Positions 18,130-26,846 of a DNA stretch of 64,000 nt are shown here, one piece after another. The position numbers and the translations under genes are program-made. Source of the stretch: Methylobacterium sp. NMS14P. GTDB lineage: Bacteria > Pseudomonadota > Alphaproteobacteria > Rhizobiales > Beijerinckiaceae. The stretch covers positions 2,052,501 through 2,116,500 of the forward strand of contig NZ_CP087106.1 of NCBI RefSeq assembly GCF_028583545.1, given 5' to 3'. Numbering within the stretch: position 1 is the stretch's first letter; each line of letters starts with the position of its first letter. Below the pieces are notes generated by a model, which saw only the letters and a program-made list of their open reading frames with translations, was not told where the DNA came from and did not search any database.

Positions 18130-19898
18130 GCTCCGATCCCCGCATCCCCGCCGGCTGGCCGGCCCTGCCCTTCCGCGAGGCCGAGGCGCGGCTCACCGCC
18201 TCAGGGGGGCCCTTCGCGATCACGACGATCGACATCCGAGGCGTGCCGACCCGGATCTGGGAGAAGGCCCCGCCGACGCTCGGCGACCTGTTCCGGATCG
18301 CGCGCGGCCACGGGGACAAGACCTTCGTGGTCTACCAGGACGAGCGCGTGACCTTCACGGGCTTCGCCCGCGCCGCCACCGCCCTGGCGCGGGCGCTCGT
18401 CGAGGCCGGCGTGCGCAAGGGCGACCGGGTCGCCATCGCGCAGCGCAACCTGCCCGAATGGCCGGTGAGCTATTTCGGCGCCCTGCTTGCCGGGGCGATC
18501 GCGACGCCGCTCAACGCGTGGTGGACCGGGCCCGAACTCGCCTACGGGCTGCAGCATTCGGGGGCGCGGGTGCTGATCGCCGACGGCGAGCGCTTCGACC
18601 GCATCGCCCCGCACCTGCCCGAGTGCCCGGCCCTCGAGCGGGTCCTCACCACCCGGACGGCGCGGGACCCCCGGGCGACGCCGCTCGCCGACATCGTCGG
18701 GCCGGTTCGGGACTGGGGCGCCCTGCCCGACATGCCCCCGCCCGACATCGCCCTCGACCCGGAGGACGACGCGACCCTGTTCTACACCTCGGGCACGACG
18801 GGCAAGCCGAAAGGAGCCGTCGGCACCCACCGGGCGGCCGCCACCACGGTGATGGCCTACCCCTACTCGGCGGCGCGCAGCGCCCTGCGCCGGGGCGAGG
18901 CGCCGCCGAAGCCCGACCCGGCCGCGCCGCAGCGGGCGGCGCTGCTGGTGATCCCGCTGTTCCACGTCACCGGCTGCCACGCGAGCCTGGGGGCGGCCCT
19001 CTACGGTGGCCACCGGTTGGTGATGATGCACCGCTGGGACGCGGGCGCGGCCCTCGACCTGATCGAGCGGGAGGGCTGCACCAGCGCGGGCGGCGTGCCG
19101 ACCATCGCGTGGCAGCTCGCCAACGCGGCCCGCGAGGCCGGCCGGCCCCTGCCGACCCTCGAGGGCGTCACCTACGGCGGCGCCCCGGCCGCCGGCGACC
19201 TCGTGCGGGCGCTGGGCGAGGCCCTGCCGCGGGTCGTCCCGGGCACCGGCTGGGGCATGACCGAGACCTCGGCGACCTTCACCCACCACCAGGGCGAGGA
19301 TTACCTCGCCCACCCGGAATCCTGCGGCCCGCCCCTGCCGGTCTGCGAGGTGCGGATCCTCGATCCCCTCGGGCAGGATCTGCCGCCGGGCAGCGTCGGC
19401 GAACTGTGCGTGAAGGGCCCGAACGTGGTCCGCGGCTACTGGGACGACCCGGCCGCCACCGCGGAGGTCCTCTCCGAGGGCTGGCTGCGCACCGGCGACC
19501 TCGGCCGCGCCGACGACGAGGGCTTCCTGACCATCGTCGACCGGATCAAGGACATGCTGATCCGCGGCGGCGAGAACATCTACTGCTGCGAGGTCGAGAA
19601 CGCCCTCTACGAGCACCCGGACGTGATCGACGCCGTGGTGCTGCCGGTGCCCCACCCGACGCTGGGCGAGGAGCCCGGCGCCATCGTGGTGCTCGCCGAG
19701 GGCGCCGAGGCCGGGCCGGAGGCAATCCGCGCCTTCGCGGCCGAGCGGCTCGCGGCGTTCAAGGTGCCGGTGCGGATCGAGATCTGGGACGGGCTCCTGC
19801 CCCGCAACCCCGCCGGGAAGATCCTGCGGGCGCCCCTGCGGGCGGTGTTCGCGGCGGGTTCAGGTCAGAACGGCTCGCCCTCGTCGTCCGGGCGGTAG
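18126..19898 (+). CDS. AMP-forming acyl-CoA synthetase/ligase
   Basis: The 590-residue adenylate-forming enzyme activates a carboxylic acid with ATP and CoA. Visible motifs are the P-loop TSGTTGKPKG near residue 222, the aromatic/acid-binding GWGMTE near residue 377, the hinge TGDLGRADDEGFLTIVDRIKDM near 457, and a C-terminal domain with the catalytic Lys in RNPAGKILR. It would supply the CoA thioester needed by the kinase and dehydrogenase upstream, so it is the logical entry step of the pathway. The ATG overlaps the SDR stop codon. Its final 34 bp are shared with the convergent gene on the opposite strand. Confidence 0.92.
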   Translation: MSSDPRIPAGWPALPFREAEARLTASGGPFAITTIDIRGVPTRIWEKAPPTLGDLFRIARGHGDKTFVVYQDERVTFTGFARAATALARALVEAGVRKGDRVAIAQRNLPEWPVSYFGALLAGAIATPLNAWWTGPELAYGLQHSGARVLIADGERFDRIAPHLPECPALERVLTTRTARDPRATPLADIVGPVRDWGALPDMPPPDIALDPEDDATLFYTSGTTGKPKGAVGTHRAAATTVMAYPYSAARSALRRGEAPPKPDPAAPQRAALLVIPLFHVTGCHASLGAALYGGHRLVMMHRWDAGAALDLIEREGCTSAGGVPTIAWQLANAAREAGRPLPTLEGVTYGGAPAAGDLVRALGEALPRVVPGTGWGMTETSATFTHHQGEDYLAHPESCGPPLPVCEVRILDPLGQDLPPGSVGELCVKGPNVVRGYWDDPAATAEVLSEGWLRTGDLGRADDEGFLTIVDRIKDMLIRGGENIYCCEVENALYEHPDVIDAVVLPVPHPTLGEEPGAIVVLAEGAEAGPEAIRAFAAERLAAFKVPVRIEIWDGLLPRNPAGKILRAPLRAVFAAGSGQNGSPSSSGR

Positions 19899-20467
19899 AC
19901 CCGCAGGGTGCGGCCGTCGGGGAACTGCACCGTCCGGCGGTGGACAACGACGTAGCCGGCGGCCTGGGCGCTGCTCAGGCGGTCGAGGCGGTCGTCGGTG
20001 TAGCCCGCGGCGTAACCCGGCGCGTAGCCGTAGCCGTAGCCCGGCCCGTAATTGTAGGCCCGGTAGCGGGCGTAGCCCTCCGGGGGGGGCGGTGCCGCCG
20101 CGACGACCTGCGGGGCGCCCCGGAAGGTCCGGGCCGGCGCCGCCGCGACGCGGGCGCGGCGCGGCGCGGCGGCGACCCGCTTGGGCACCGACGCCGCGCG
20201 GGCGGCCTTCGGCTCCGGCGCGCGTCGCACGGCCACGGCCACGGCCTTCCGCCGGGCGGGGGGCGACCGGGTCTCGGTCGCCGCGGCGGGGGTCGCGGCG
20301 GACGGCGCCGGCGCGGCGGCCTTCGGGTCGGAGGCCGGCGCCTTCGGGGGCACGGCCTTGTGGGCCGGCGGATCCGTCCAGGTCGTGGCGGCGGATTCGG
20401 CGGAGGCGCCGCCGATCCCGAGGATCAGCATGAGGGCGGCGAGGCTCGTTCGCGCACCGTGCGGCAT
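19865..20467 (-). CDS. Secreted Ala/Pro-rich protein with Gly-Tyr segment, unknown function
   Basis: The 200-residue protein starts with a clear Sec signal peptide (about residues 1-23, ending ASA). A long Lys/Ala/Pro-rich low-complexity region follows (about 25-125), then an aromatic segment YRAYNYGPGYGYGYAPGY near 140, and a compact C-terminus with VVVHRRTVQFPDGRTLRVYR. The mature product should be periplasmic or surface-located and strongly basic. I do not recognise a named family. The 3' end overlaps the acyl-CoA ligase gene by 34 bp on the other strand. The start ATG at 20467 follows GGAGGGCACC, a good ribosome site. Confidence 0.75.
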   Translation of the reverse strand: MPHGARTSLAALMLILGIGGASAESAATTWTDPPAHKAVPPKAPASDPKAAAPAPSAATPAAATETRSPPARRKAVAVAVRRAPEPKAARAASVPKRVAAAPRRARVAAAPARTFRGAPQVVAAAPPPPEGYARYRAYNYGPGYGYGYAPGYAAGYTDDRLDRLSSAQAAGYVVVHRRTVQFPDGRTLRVYRPDDEGEPF

Positions 20468-20702
20468 GGTGCCCTCCTGTCATCGCGGGGTTTCGGACAG
20501 ATCCGCGGAGCAGCGCAACAATAGATCGAACCGCCGCGCAGGGGAATCGCGTCGCTGCATTTCCACCAGGATCGCCGAAACACGTTTAATACGGATGACG
20601 CGCGCCGGCGGATGCCGTCCGGCGGTCCGGCGACGGATCGCGGCGATCAAGCCCGCGACGAAGGCCCGCGGAACCCGCGGCGGCGCGCGCGGTTGCCCCG
20701 CC

Positions 20703-20948
20703 ATGTCCGCCCCAGCCGATGTGTCCTCCGGTCCCCCGCCCGGCCTGCGGGTGAGCGTCGATCTCAACCTGTGCCAAGCCTACGCCCAGTGCTGCTACGC
20801 GGCACCGCGGCACTTCCGCATCGAGGGGCACGAGGCCCTGTTCTACGATCCCGCCCCCGCCGCGCGGGACCGGGACGACATCGAGCGGGCGCGCGTCGCC
20901 TGCCCGGTCCAGGCGATCCGGGTCGAGGATCCGGAGCGGGGCGCCTGA
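20703..20948 (+). CDS. P450-type [3Fe-4S] ferredoxin
   Basis: The 81-residue iron-sulfur protein has cluster cysteines Cys24-x5-Cys30 and Cys67-Pro, the pattern of single-cluster [3Fe-4S] ferredoxins that serve bacterial cytochromes P450. The residue between the first two ligands is Tyr27, as in P450-linked ferredoxins with C-x2-Y-x2-C. An additional Cys31 directly follows the second ligand. It would carry electrons from the reductase encoded next to the P450 encoded further on. The ATG at 20703 gives the family length, and its stop codon overlaps the reductase ATG (TGATG), so expression is coupled. Confidence 0.9.
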   Translation: MSAPADVSSGPPPGLRVSVDLNLCQAYAQCCYAAPRHFRIEGHEALFYDPAPAARDRDDIERARVACPVQAIRVEDPERGA

Positions 20949-22219
20949 TGGCGCGGGAGTCCGGGCGTGTGCTGATCGTGGGCGCCGGCCTGGCGGCCCT
21001 GCGCGGGGCCGAGGCCCTGCGCGAGGCGGGCTTCTCCGGCCCGCTGACGATCGTCGGCGACGAGCCCCATTTTCCCTACGACAGGCCGCCGCTCTCGAAG
21101 CACGTCCTCACCGGCGCGGTCCCGGCGGAGGCCACGACCCTGCCGGGGGTCGGCGCCCTCGCGGCCGACTGGCAGCTCGGCAGCGCGGCTCGGCGCCTCG
21201 ACCGGCAGGCGCGCACGGTCAGCCTCGCGGACGGGCGGACCCTCCCCTACGACCGCCTGCTCATCGCCACCGGCACCCGCGCCCGCCCCTGGGCGAACCC
21301 GCACGAGGGCCGCCTCGCCGGCGTCTTCACCCTGCGCGGGCGGGACGACGCCGCCGCCCTGCGGCGGGCGCTGGCCGCCGGCCCGCGGCACGTGCTGGTG
21401 ATCGGCGCCGGCTTCATCGGCTGCGAGGTCGCGAGCCTGTGCCGGCAGCTCGACCTCCCGGTCACCCTGGTCGAGCCCGGCCCGACGCCCCTGGGCCGCG
21501 TCCTCGGCAGCACCGTCGGGGCGTTCATCGGCGCGATCCACGAGGGCCACGGGGTCGCGCTGCGCTGCGGCCGCGAGGTCGAGTGGCTGGAGGGCCGGGA
21601 CGGCCGGCTGGTGCGCGCCCACCTCGTCGACGGCAGCAGCCTCGCGGCCGACGTCGCCGTCATCGCCCTGGGAGCGGTGCGCAACACCGAGTGGCTCGAC
21701 GGGTCCGGCCTGTCGGCGGATCCGGGCGGGGTCGATTGCGACGCGCACGGCCACGTCCTCGATTCCGACGGCGGGCCCGACCCGCGCATCGCCGCCGCCG
21801 GCGATGTGGCGCGCTTTCCCCACCCGCTCTACGACGGCCGGCGCGTCGCCCTGGAGCACTGGAGCCACGCGGTGGCGCAGGGCGTCCATGCCGGCCGGCT
21901 CCTCGCCGGCGCGGAGCCTGAAGTCCCTTACGGCGCCCTGCCGACCTTCTGGTCGACGCAGGGCGACCTCGTGGTGAAATCCGTCGGCCTGACCGAGGGC
22001 GCCGACGCGGTGGCGATCACGCAGGGCGATCCGGCAGCCGGCCGCTTCGTCGCCACCTACGGCCGCGCGGGGCGCTGCATCGCGGCGGTCTCGGTGGATT
22101 CCGCCCGCTGGCTGCCCGCCCATGCGGAGCTGGTCGAGGCCCGCGCCCCGTTCCCGCCCGCGGGCGCCGCGACCGACCGGCCGAAGGGCGTCACGGTCTT
22201 CGAGCCGGGCTTCGCCTAG
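20948..22219 (+). CDS. NAD(P)H-dependent ferredoxin reductase (FAD oxidoreductase)
   Basis: The 423-residue flavoprotein resembles putidaredoxin reductase. The FAD motif VLIVGAGLAALRGAEAL lies near residue 8, PYDRPPLSK near 45, the NAD(P) motif VLVIGAGFIGCEVASL near 145, and the second FAD motif DVAR near 280. It takes electrons from NAD(P)H and passes them to the ferredoxin whose gene it overlaps. The P450 gene begins 122 bp downstream, completing a three-component class I electron chain in the cytoplasm. No unusual residues are evident. Confidence 0.92.
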   Translation: MARESGRVLIVGAGLAALRGAEALREAGFSGPLTIVGDEPHFPYDRPPLSKHVLTGAVPAEATTLPGVGALAADWQLGSAARRLDRQARTVSLADGRTLPYDRLLIATGTRARPWANPHEGRLAGVFTLRGRDDAAALRRALAAGPRHVLVIGAGFIGCEVASLCRQLDLPVTLVEPGPTPLGRVLGSTVGAFIGAIHEGHGVALRCGREVEWLEGRDGRLVRAHLVDGSSLAADVAVIALGAVRNTEWLDGSGLSADPGGVDCDAHGHVLDSDGGPDPRIAAAGDVARFPHPLYDGRRVALEHWSHAVAQGVHAGRLLAGAEPEVPYGALPTFWSTQGDLVVKSVGLTEGADAVAITQGDPAAGRFVATYGRAGRCIAAVSVDSARWLPAHAELVEARAPFPPAGAATDRPKGVTVFEPGFA

Positions 22220-22341
22220 GCCTCGCTATCGCGCCTCCCGAGCGGGGCGGAACCGCCACGACGCGCGAAGCCTTTGCTGTCGCGGCATCTTTTCCGGAGG
22301 GCCGGTGGCCGCCGTCCGGGTAGATGCGTGAAGGAGACCGC

Positions 22342-23595
22342 ATGCCCGACGCCACCCTCCTCGACCAGGTCAAGGACTTCGCCAACCGGCCGAACCCCTA
22401 CCCGGTCTACGCGAAGCTGCGGGAGAATCCCGTCTCGCGCCAGGACGACGGCACCGAGGCGGGCACCTGGGTGGCGGCGACCCACGGCACCGTCGCGCAA
22501 CTGCTTCAGGACCCGCGGGTCAGCTCCGACACGCTGCCGCCGGCCGACCGGCCGCGCACCGGCAACCCCCTCACCGACCTGATCGTCAAGCCGCTCAAGG
22601 ACTGGATGATGGACCGGCACCGGGTCTTCATCTTCCGCGACCCGCCGGACCACGACACCCTGCGCTCGGCGGTGATGCACCAGTTCTCCCGCGAGCGCGT
22701 CCAGGCGATGCGCGCCCGCTCCGACCGGCTGGTGGCCGACCTGCTCGACGAGAAGTGCGGTGCCCGGGAGATCGACGCGGTCGACGACCTCGCCTACCCG
22801 CTGCCCGTGACGGTGATCTGCGAGCTGTTCGGCGTGCCCCGGGAGGACGAGCCGAAGTTCCACGGCTGGGCGACGCAGCTCGCCACCGCCCTGGAGCCCG
22901 ACAGCCTGTCCGACACCGAGATCCGCGCCGCCAACAGCCGGACCTTCGACGCGATCGGCGGCTACATGGCCGACCTGATCAGGGAGAAGCGCAGGCACCC
23001 GCAGGACGACATGCTGTCGGGCCTCGCCAACCACGCCACCCCGGCCGGCGTGAAGATGGGCGACTACGACCTGATCGCCACCTCGATCCTGATGCTGGTG
23101 GCCGGGCACGAGACCACCGTGAACCTGATCACCAACGGCCTGCTGACCTTGCTGCGGCATCCGGACGAGCTGGAGCGCCTGCGGCAGGATCCGCTCCGGG
23201 CCCCGAGGCTGATCGAGGAGCTGATGCGCTACGAGCCGCCGGTGCAGTTCCGGACGCGGCGGACGCTGTCGCCCATCGACATCGCGGGGGTCACGATCCC
23301 CGAGGGGGCCGACCTCGTGCTGCTGCTGGCCTCCGCCAACCGCGACGCGGCCGTCTTCCCCGATCCCGACCGGTTCGACCCGGACCGCACCGGAACCCGC
23401 CATCTCGGCTTCGGCGGCAGCCTGCACTACTGCGTGGGCGCGCCGCTCGCCCGGTTCGAGGCCGAGGCGGCGCTCACCGCCCTCGCCCGCCGGCTCAAGG
23501 CGCCGCGCCTGGTCGAGGACCCGCCGCCATACCGGCCGGGCGCCGCCCTGCGCGGGCCGGAGCACCTGCGGGTGGCGATCGACGGGATCGCCTGA
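22342..23595 (+). CDS. Cytochrome P450
   Basis: The 417-residue soluble P450 shows the I-helix oxygen-binding motif AGHETT near residue 256, an ExxR motif in LIEELMRYEPPVQ near 292, and the haem loop FGGSLHYCVG with the axial cysteine near residue 364. The second ATG (22342) is chosen because AAGGAGA lies at the right distance before it; the ATG six codons upstream has no such site. It probably hydroxylates a small lipophilic compound using the ferredoxin and reductase encoded just upstream. The dioxygenase-family gene downstream suggests a multi-step oxidation. Substrate is not predictable from sequence alone. Confidence 0.93.
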   Translation: MPDATLLDQVKDFANRPNPYPVYAKLRENPVSRQDDGTEAGTWVAATHGTVAQLLQDPRVSSDTLPPADRPRTGNPLTDLIVKPLKDWMMDRHRVFIFRDPPDHDTLRSAVMHQFSRERVQAMRARSDRLVADLLDEKCGAREIDAVDDLAYPLPVTVICELFGVPREDEPKFHGWATQLATALEPDSLSDTEIRAANSRTFDAIGGYMADLIREKRRHPQDDMLSGLANHATPAGVKMGDYDLIATSILMLVAGHETTVNLITNGLLTLLRHPDELERLRQDPLRAPRLIEELMRYEPPVQFRTRRTLSPIDIAGVTIPEGADLVLLLASANRDAAVFPDPDRFDPDRTGTRHLGFGGSLHYCVGAPLARFEAEAALTALARRLKAPRLVEDPPPYRPGAALRGPEHLRVAIDGIA

Positions 23596-23643
23596 GTCGC
23601 GGGCGGACCGGACTGCTACCTGAGCATCGATGAGACCGCCGAC

Positions 23644-23667
23644 GCGACGGAGACGAAAGTCCGTCGC
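23644..23667 (+). terminator. Stem-loop after the P450 gene
   Basis: GCGACGGA and TCCGTCGC form a perfect 8-bp stem around an 8-nt loop, followed by a short TTGTTT stretch about 10 bp later. It lies 48 bp after the P450 stop codon. It may end the ferredoxin-reductase-P450 transcript, or partly attenuate reading into the dioxygenase gene. Confidence 0.45.
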
Positions 23668-23744
23668 CGTAAAGTTGTTTGCCTCGCTAAAGTCGCGATC
23701 GTCCGGCCTGGTTATGCTGGAGACGGAACCGGCGGGTTGAGACG

Positions 23745-24833
23745 ATGGCTCAGGGGTTTGCGCGCGCTGCATCGCTGGCGCGCACGGTGGGGACCACGGT
23801 GCGCAACCTCGCCCTCGGCCGCGACGACGTCCCGCCCCTCGCGCCCCACCTGCCGCCCGCGCCGTCGCACACGGTCGACGCCGACATCCCGGTCGATATC
23901 GGCTGCATCAAGGTGTTCCGGGCCGAGAGCTTCCCCGAATCCGGGCCGAGCCCCTGGCTCGACCAGCCCGACGCCCTCGACATCGTCGCGCGGCGCGTCG
24001 CGCGCCGGGAGATCACGCCCCGGCAGGCCGAGATCTGCCGGTCCTGGGTGGAGCACGGCTACTACGTCCTGCGCGGCGCGATCGATCCCGAGACGATCGA
24101 CGAGGTCTGGGCCGACTACGAGGCCGCGATCGCCGGCGGCGACCTAACCCTCGCCCCCGAGAAGGCGGCGCCGGACGATCCGCACCCGGGCCGCTACCTC
24201 AACCCGCACCTGAAGGTCGAGGCGATCGACCGGCTGCTGAAGCATCCCGTGCTGATGAACTTCAGCAGCATGGTGCTGGGCCGTCCCGCGATCCCGTTCC
24301 AGACCATCGCGTCCCACAAGGGCAGCCAGCAATCCGAGCACTCGGACTCGATCCACATGACGACCTACCCGCTCGGCTACCTGGCCGCCTGCTGGGTCGC
24401 CATGGAGGACATCCACGCGGATGCGGGGCCGCTGGTCTACTATCCCGGCACCCACCGCCTGCCGTACCTGTTCAGCCACGACGTCGGCATCACCACGGAC
24501 GAGTTCCGCGAGCGCGGCTACGGCGCCTATTCCGAGCGCTACGAGCCGGCGATCAAGCAGGAGATCCGGGAGCACGGGGCGACGCCGGCCTACTTCACGG
24601 CGCGCAAGGGCGACGTGCTGTTCTGGCACGCGAACCTGCTGCACGGCGGCTCTGCGCGGGCCGACATGCAGCGCTCCCGCAAGGCCCTGGTGCACCACTA
24701 CTTCGCGGAGGGCTGCATCTGCTACCACGACCTGTCGGCGACGACGTCGGCGGTGCACGGCCCCGTCGAGAGCCTGCCGACCTGCGGCGCGTCCAGCCCC
24801 GACATCGCGGTGCGGGAGCGGATCAGCCTCTGA
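23745..24833 (+). CDS. PhyH-family (phytanoyl-CoA dioxygenase-like) non-haem iron oxygenase
   Basis: The 362-residue protein has the double-stranded beta-helix fold of Fe(II)/2-oxoglutarate oxygenases. The metal triad is visible: HxD in QSEHSDSIHM near residue 200 and the distal His in FWHANLLHGGS near 300, followed by the Arg-containing RSRKALVHHYF, which probably binds 2-oxoglutarate. Before that, VEHGYYVLRGAIDPETID is the usual PhyH entry segment. About 100 extra N-terminal residues precede the domain. It is in line with the P450 set but separated by 149 bp and a stem-loop. It may hydroxylate the same compound class; the substrate is unknown. Confidence 0.87.
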   Translation: MAQGFARAASLARTVGTTVRNLALGRDDVPPLAPHLPPAPSHTVDADIPVDIGCIKVFRAESFPESGPSPWLDQPDALDIVARRVARREITPRQAEICRSWVEHGYYVLRGAIDPETIDEVWADYEAAIAGGDLTLAPEKAAPDDPHPGRYLNPHLKVEAIDRLLKHPVLMNFSSMVLGRPAIPFQTIASHKGSQQSEHSDSIHMTTYPLGYLAACWVAMEDIHADAGPLVYYPGTHRLPYLFSHDVGITTDEFRERGYGAYSERYEPAIKQEIREHGATPAYFTARKGDVLFWHANLLHGGSARADMQRSRKALVHHYFAEGCICYHDLSATTSAVHGPVESLPTCGASSPDIAVRERISL

Positions 24834-24842
24834 GGCCGCGCG

Positions 24843-24875
24843 GCCGACGGACCGATCCCGCGATCGGCCGTCGGC
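24843..24875. terminator. Strong hairpin between convergent genes, probable bidirectional terminator
   Basis: GCCGACGG-A-CCGATC pairs with GATCGGCCGTCGGC through 14 base pairs with one bulged A and a CCGC loop. It fills the 51-bp gap between the stop codons of the PhyH-like and chemoreceptor genes. The symmetrical location suggests it serves both strands, although there is no T tract. Confidence 0.6.
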
Positions 24876-24884
24876 GTCCCGTCC

Positions 24885-26624
24885 TCAGGCGGCCTTCACG
24901 GCGGCCAGGAAGGTCGTGACCTCCTGGCCGAGGCTCGTCGAGTAGCGGGCCAGCTCCTGCGCGGCGCTGAGCACCTGGTCGGAGGCCGCGCCGGTCTCGC
25001 GGGCCGCCTGCCGGACGTCGGCGATGTCGGTGCTCACCGCCTGGGTGCCCTGTGCCGCCTGGGTGACGTTGCGGACGATCTCGCTCGTCGCCGCGCCCTG
25101 CTCCTCCATGGCGGCGGCCACGCTGAGCGCGACCGTGCGCATCTCCTCGATCGTGCCGCCGATCGTCCGCATCGACTCGACCGCCTGGCGGGTCTCGTTC
25201 TGGATGGCCGCGATCTGCGTCGCGATGGTCTCGGTCGCCCGGGCCGTCTGCGAGGCCAGCGCCTTCACCTCGCCCGCCACCACGGCGAAGCCCTTGCCGG
25301 CCTCGCCGGCGCGCGCGGCCTCGATGGTGGCGTTGAGGGCCAGCAGGTTGGTCTGCCCGGCGATCCCGGCGATCAGGCCCATGACCTCGCTGATCTGGTC
25401 CGTTCCGCGGGCGAGCACCTGCATCAGGGCGTTGGTCTGGGCCACGTCCGTGCCGGCCCGGTCGGCCATCGCGGAGGACTGGGCGACGCGGGACGCGATC
25501 TCGTTGATCGAGGCCGCCATCTCCTCGCTCGCCGCCGCCACGGTCTGCACGTTGCTGGAGGTCTGCTCGGAGGTCGCGGCGACGCGCACCGACTGGTCGG
25601 TGGTCCGCGCGGCGGTGCGCGTCATCTCCCGGGCCGTGGCCTCCATCTCCACCGCGGCCGCCGACAGGCCCTGCGTCAGCGCGCTGACCTGCGCGTCGAA
25701 CCGGGCGGTGACCGTGTCGAGCATCTGGGCGCGGCGCATCTTCGCGTCGTTCTCCGCCACGGCGGCCGCGTCGGCGGCGCGCTTGGCGATCAGGGCGTCC
25801 TTGAACACCTGGACGGCGCGGGCCATGGCGCCGACCTCGTCGCCGCGGCGCTGGTCGGCGACCGTCACCGCGAGGTCGCCGTCCGCGAGGCCGCGCATCG
25901 CCGCGGTCAGGCGGGTGATCGGGCGGGACAGGCTGTTGCCCACGAGCAGGAGCAGCGCCAGGATCGGCAGGGCGAGGCCGGCGGACCAGAGGCCGATGGT
26001 GACCGCGCGGTCGCGCACGGCCGCGTGGACGTCGTCCCGGTACAGGCCGGTGGCGACGATCCAGCCCCACGGCTTGAACATCTGCACGCTCGCGACCTTC
26101 TCCACCGGGACGGCCCCGCCGGGGCGCGGCTTCATGTAGTCGACGAAGCCGGAGCCGTCGCGCTTGGCGGTCTCGACCATCTCGGCGAAGTAGCGCTTGC
26201 CGCCGGGGACGTCGGTCTGGTCCACCACCTGCTTGCCGACGTTCTTGGCGTTGAAGGCGTTGGCGATCAGGTGACCCCGGTCGTCGAGGACGAAGAAGTA
26301 GTCCTCGCTGCCGAAGCGAAGAGCGGTGATCGCCGCGAGCGCGGCCTTCTGCGCCTCGGCGACGGGCATCTGGCCCGTCCGGGCCTGCGCCTCGTAGTGG
26401 ACGAGCAGGCTCTGCGCGACCTCGGTCAGGCGCTTGGTCATCAGGGCGCGATCCTCGAGCGCCGAGCCGCGCATGTCGACGAAGCTCAGGGCGCTGAGGG
26501 CGCCGATGGCCAGGAGCACCAGCGCCATCACGGCCGCGAGCTTGTGGCGGAGCCGGAGATCGGCGAGGCGCTGCCACGGCGCGGCACGGGCGGCGGGCGG
26601 GCGGCTGGTCTGCGTGGGGGTCAT
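24885..26624 (-). CDS. Methyl-accepting chemotaxis protein with sCache-type sensor
   Basis: The 579-residue transmembrane receptor has a first membrane helix (about residues 30-50) and a periplasmic single-Cache domain to about 190 ([20 protein letters not shown], then [13 protein letters not shown]). A second helix follows, then a HAMP domain (about 220-275), and a cytoplasmic signalling domain with the conserved hairpin tip [21 protein letters not shown] and methylation helices on either side. It senses a small ligand outside the cell and controls CheA; sCache_2 receptors often bind short organic acids. The ATG at 26624 is chosen because the upstream extension from a TTG codon is low-complexity. 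No other che genes are adjacent. Confidence 0.92.
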   Translation of the reverse strand: MTPTQTSRPPAARAAPWQRLADLRLRHKLAAVMALVLLAIGALSALSFVDMRGSALEDRALMTKRLTEVAQSLLVHYEAQARTGQMPVAEAQKAALAAITALRFGSEDYFFVLDDRGHLIANAFNAKNVGKQVVDQTDVPGGKRYFAEMVETAKRDGSGFVDYMKPRPGGAVPVEKVASVQMFKPWGWIVATGLYRDDVHAAVRDRAVTIGLWSAGLALPILALLLLVGNSLSRPITRLTAAMRGLADGDLAVTVADQRRGDEVGAMARAVQVFKDALIAKRAADAAAVAENDAKMRRAQMLDTVTARFDAQVSALTQGLSAAAVEMEATAREMTRTAARTTDQSVRVAATSEQTSSNVQTVAAASEEMAASINEIASRVAQSSAMADRAGTDVAQTNALMQVLARGTDQISEVMGLIAGIAGQTNLLALNATIEAARAGEAGKGFAVVAGEVKALASQTARATETIATQIAAIQNETRQAVESMRTIGGTIEEMRTVALSVAAAMEEQGAATSEIVRNVTQAAQGTQAVSTDIADVRQAARETGAASDQVLSAAQELARYSTSLGQEVTTFLAAVKAA

Positions 26625-26846
26625 CCGAGCACCGGAAGAGGAGGCCTTCGGCCGGCCGGCATGGACTCGCCGTCGGCGCTGCACCGCATCAACGTCGTGC
26701 AATCGGGTTAGTAAATCGCAAAGAGCTGCGGCCGTTAGCCGGCGCTCAGGGGGCGAATATCGGTGCCAAATCAGCGAATGCGATACAGTCTAGAGGTTTA
26801 CATGGATTAGTATCGGTGTCGAACCGGGACGTTCGCCGGCCCGCAG

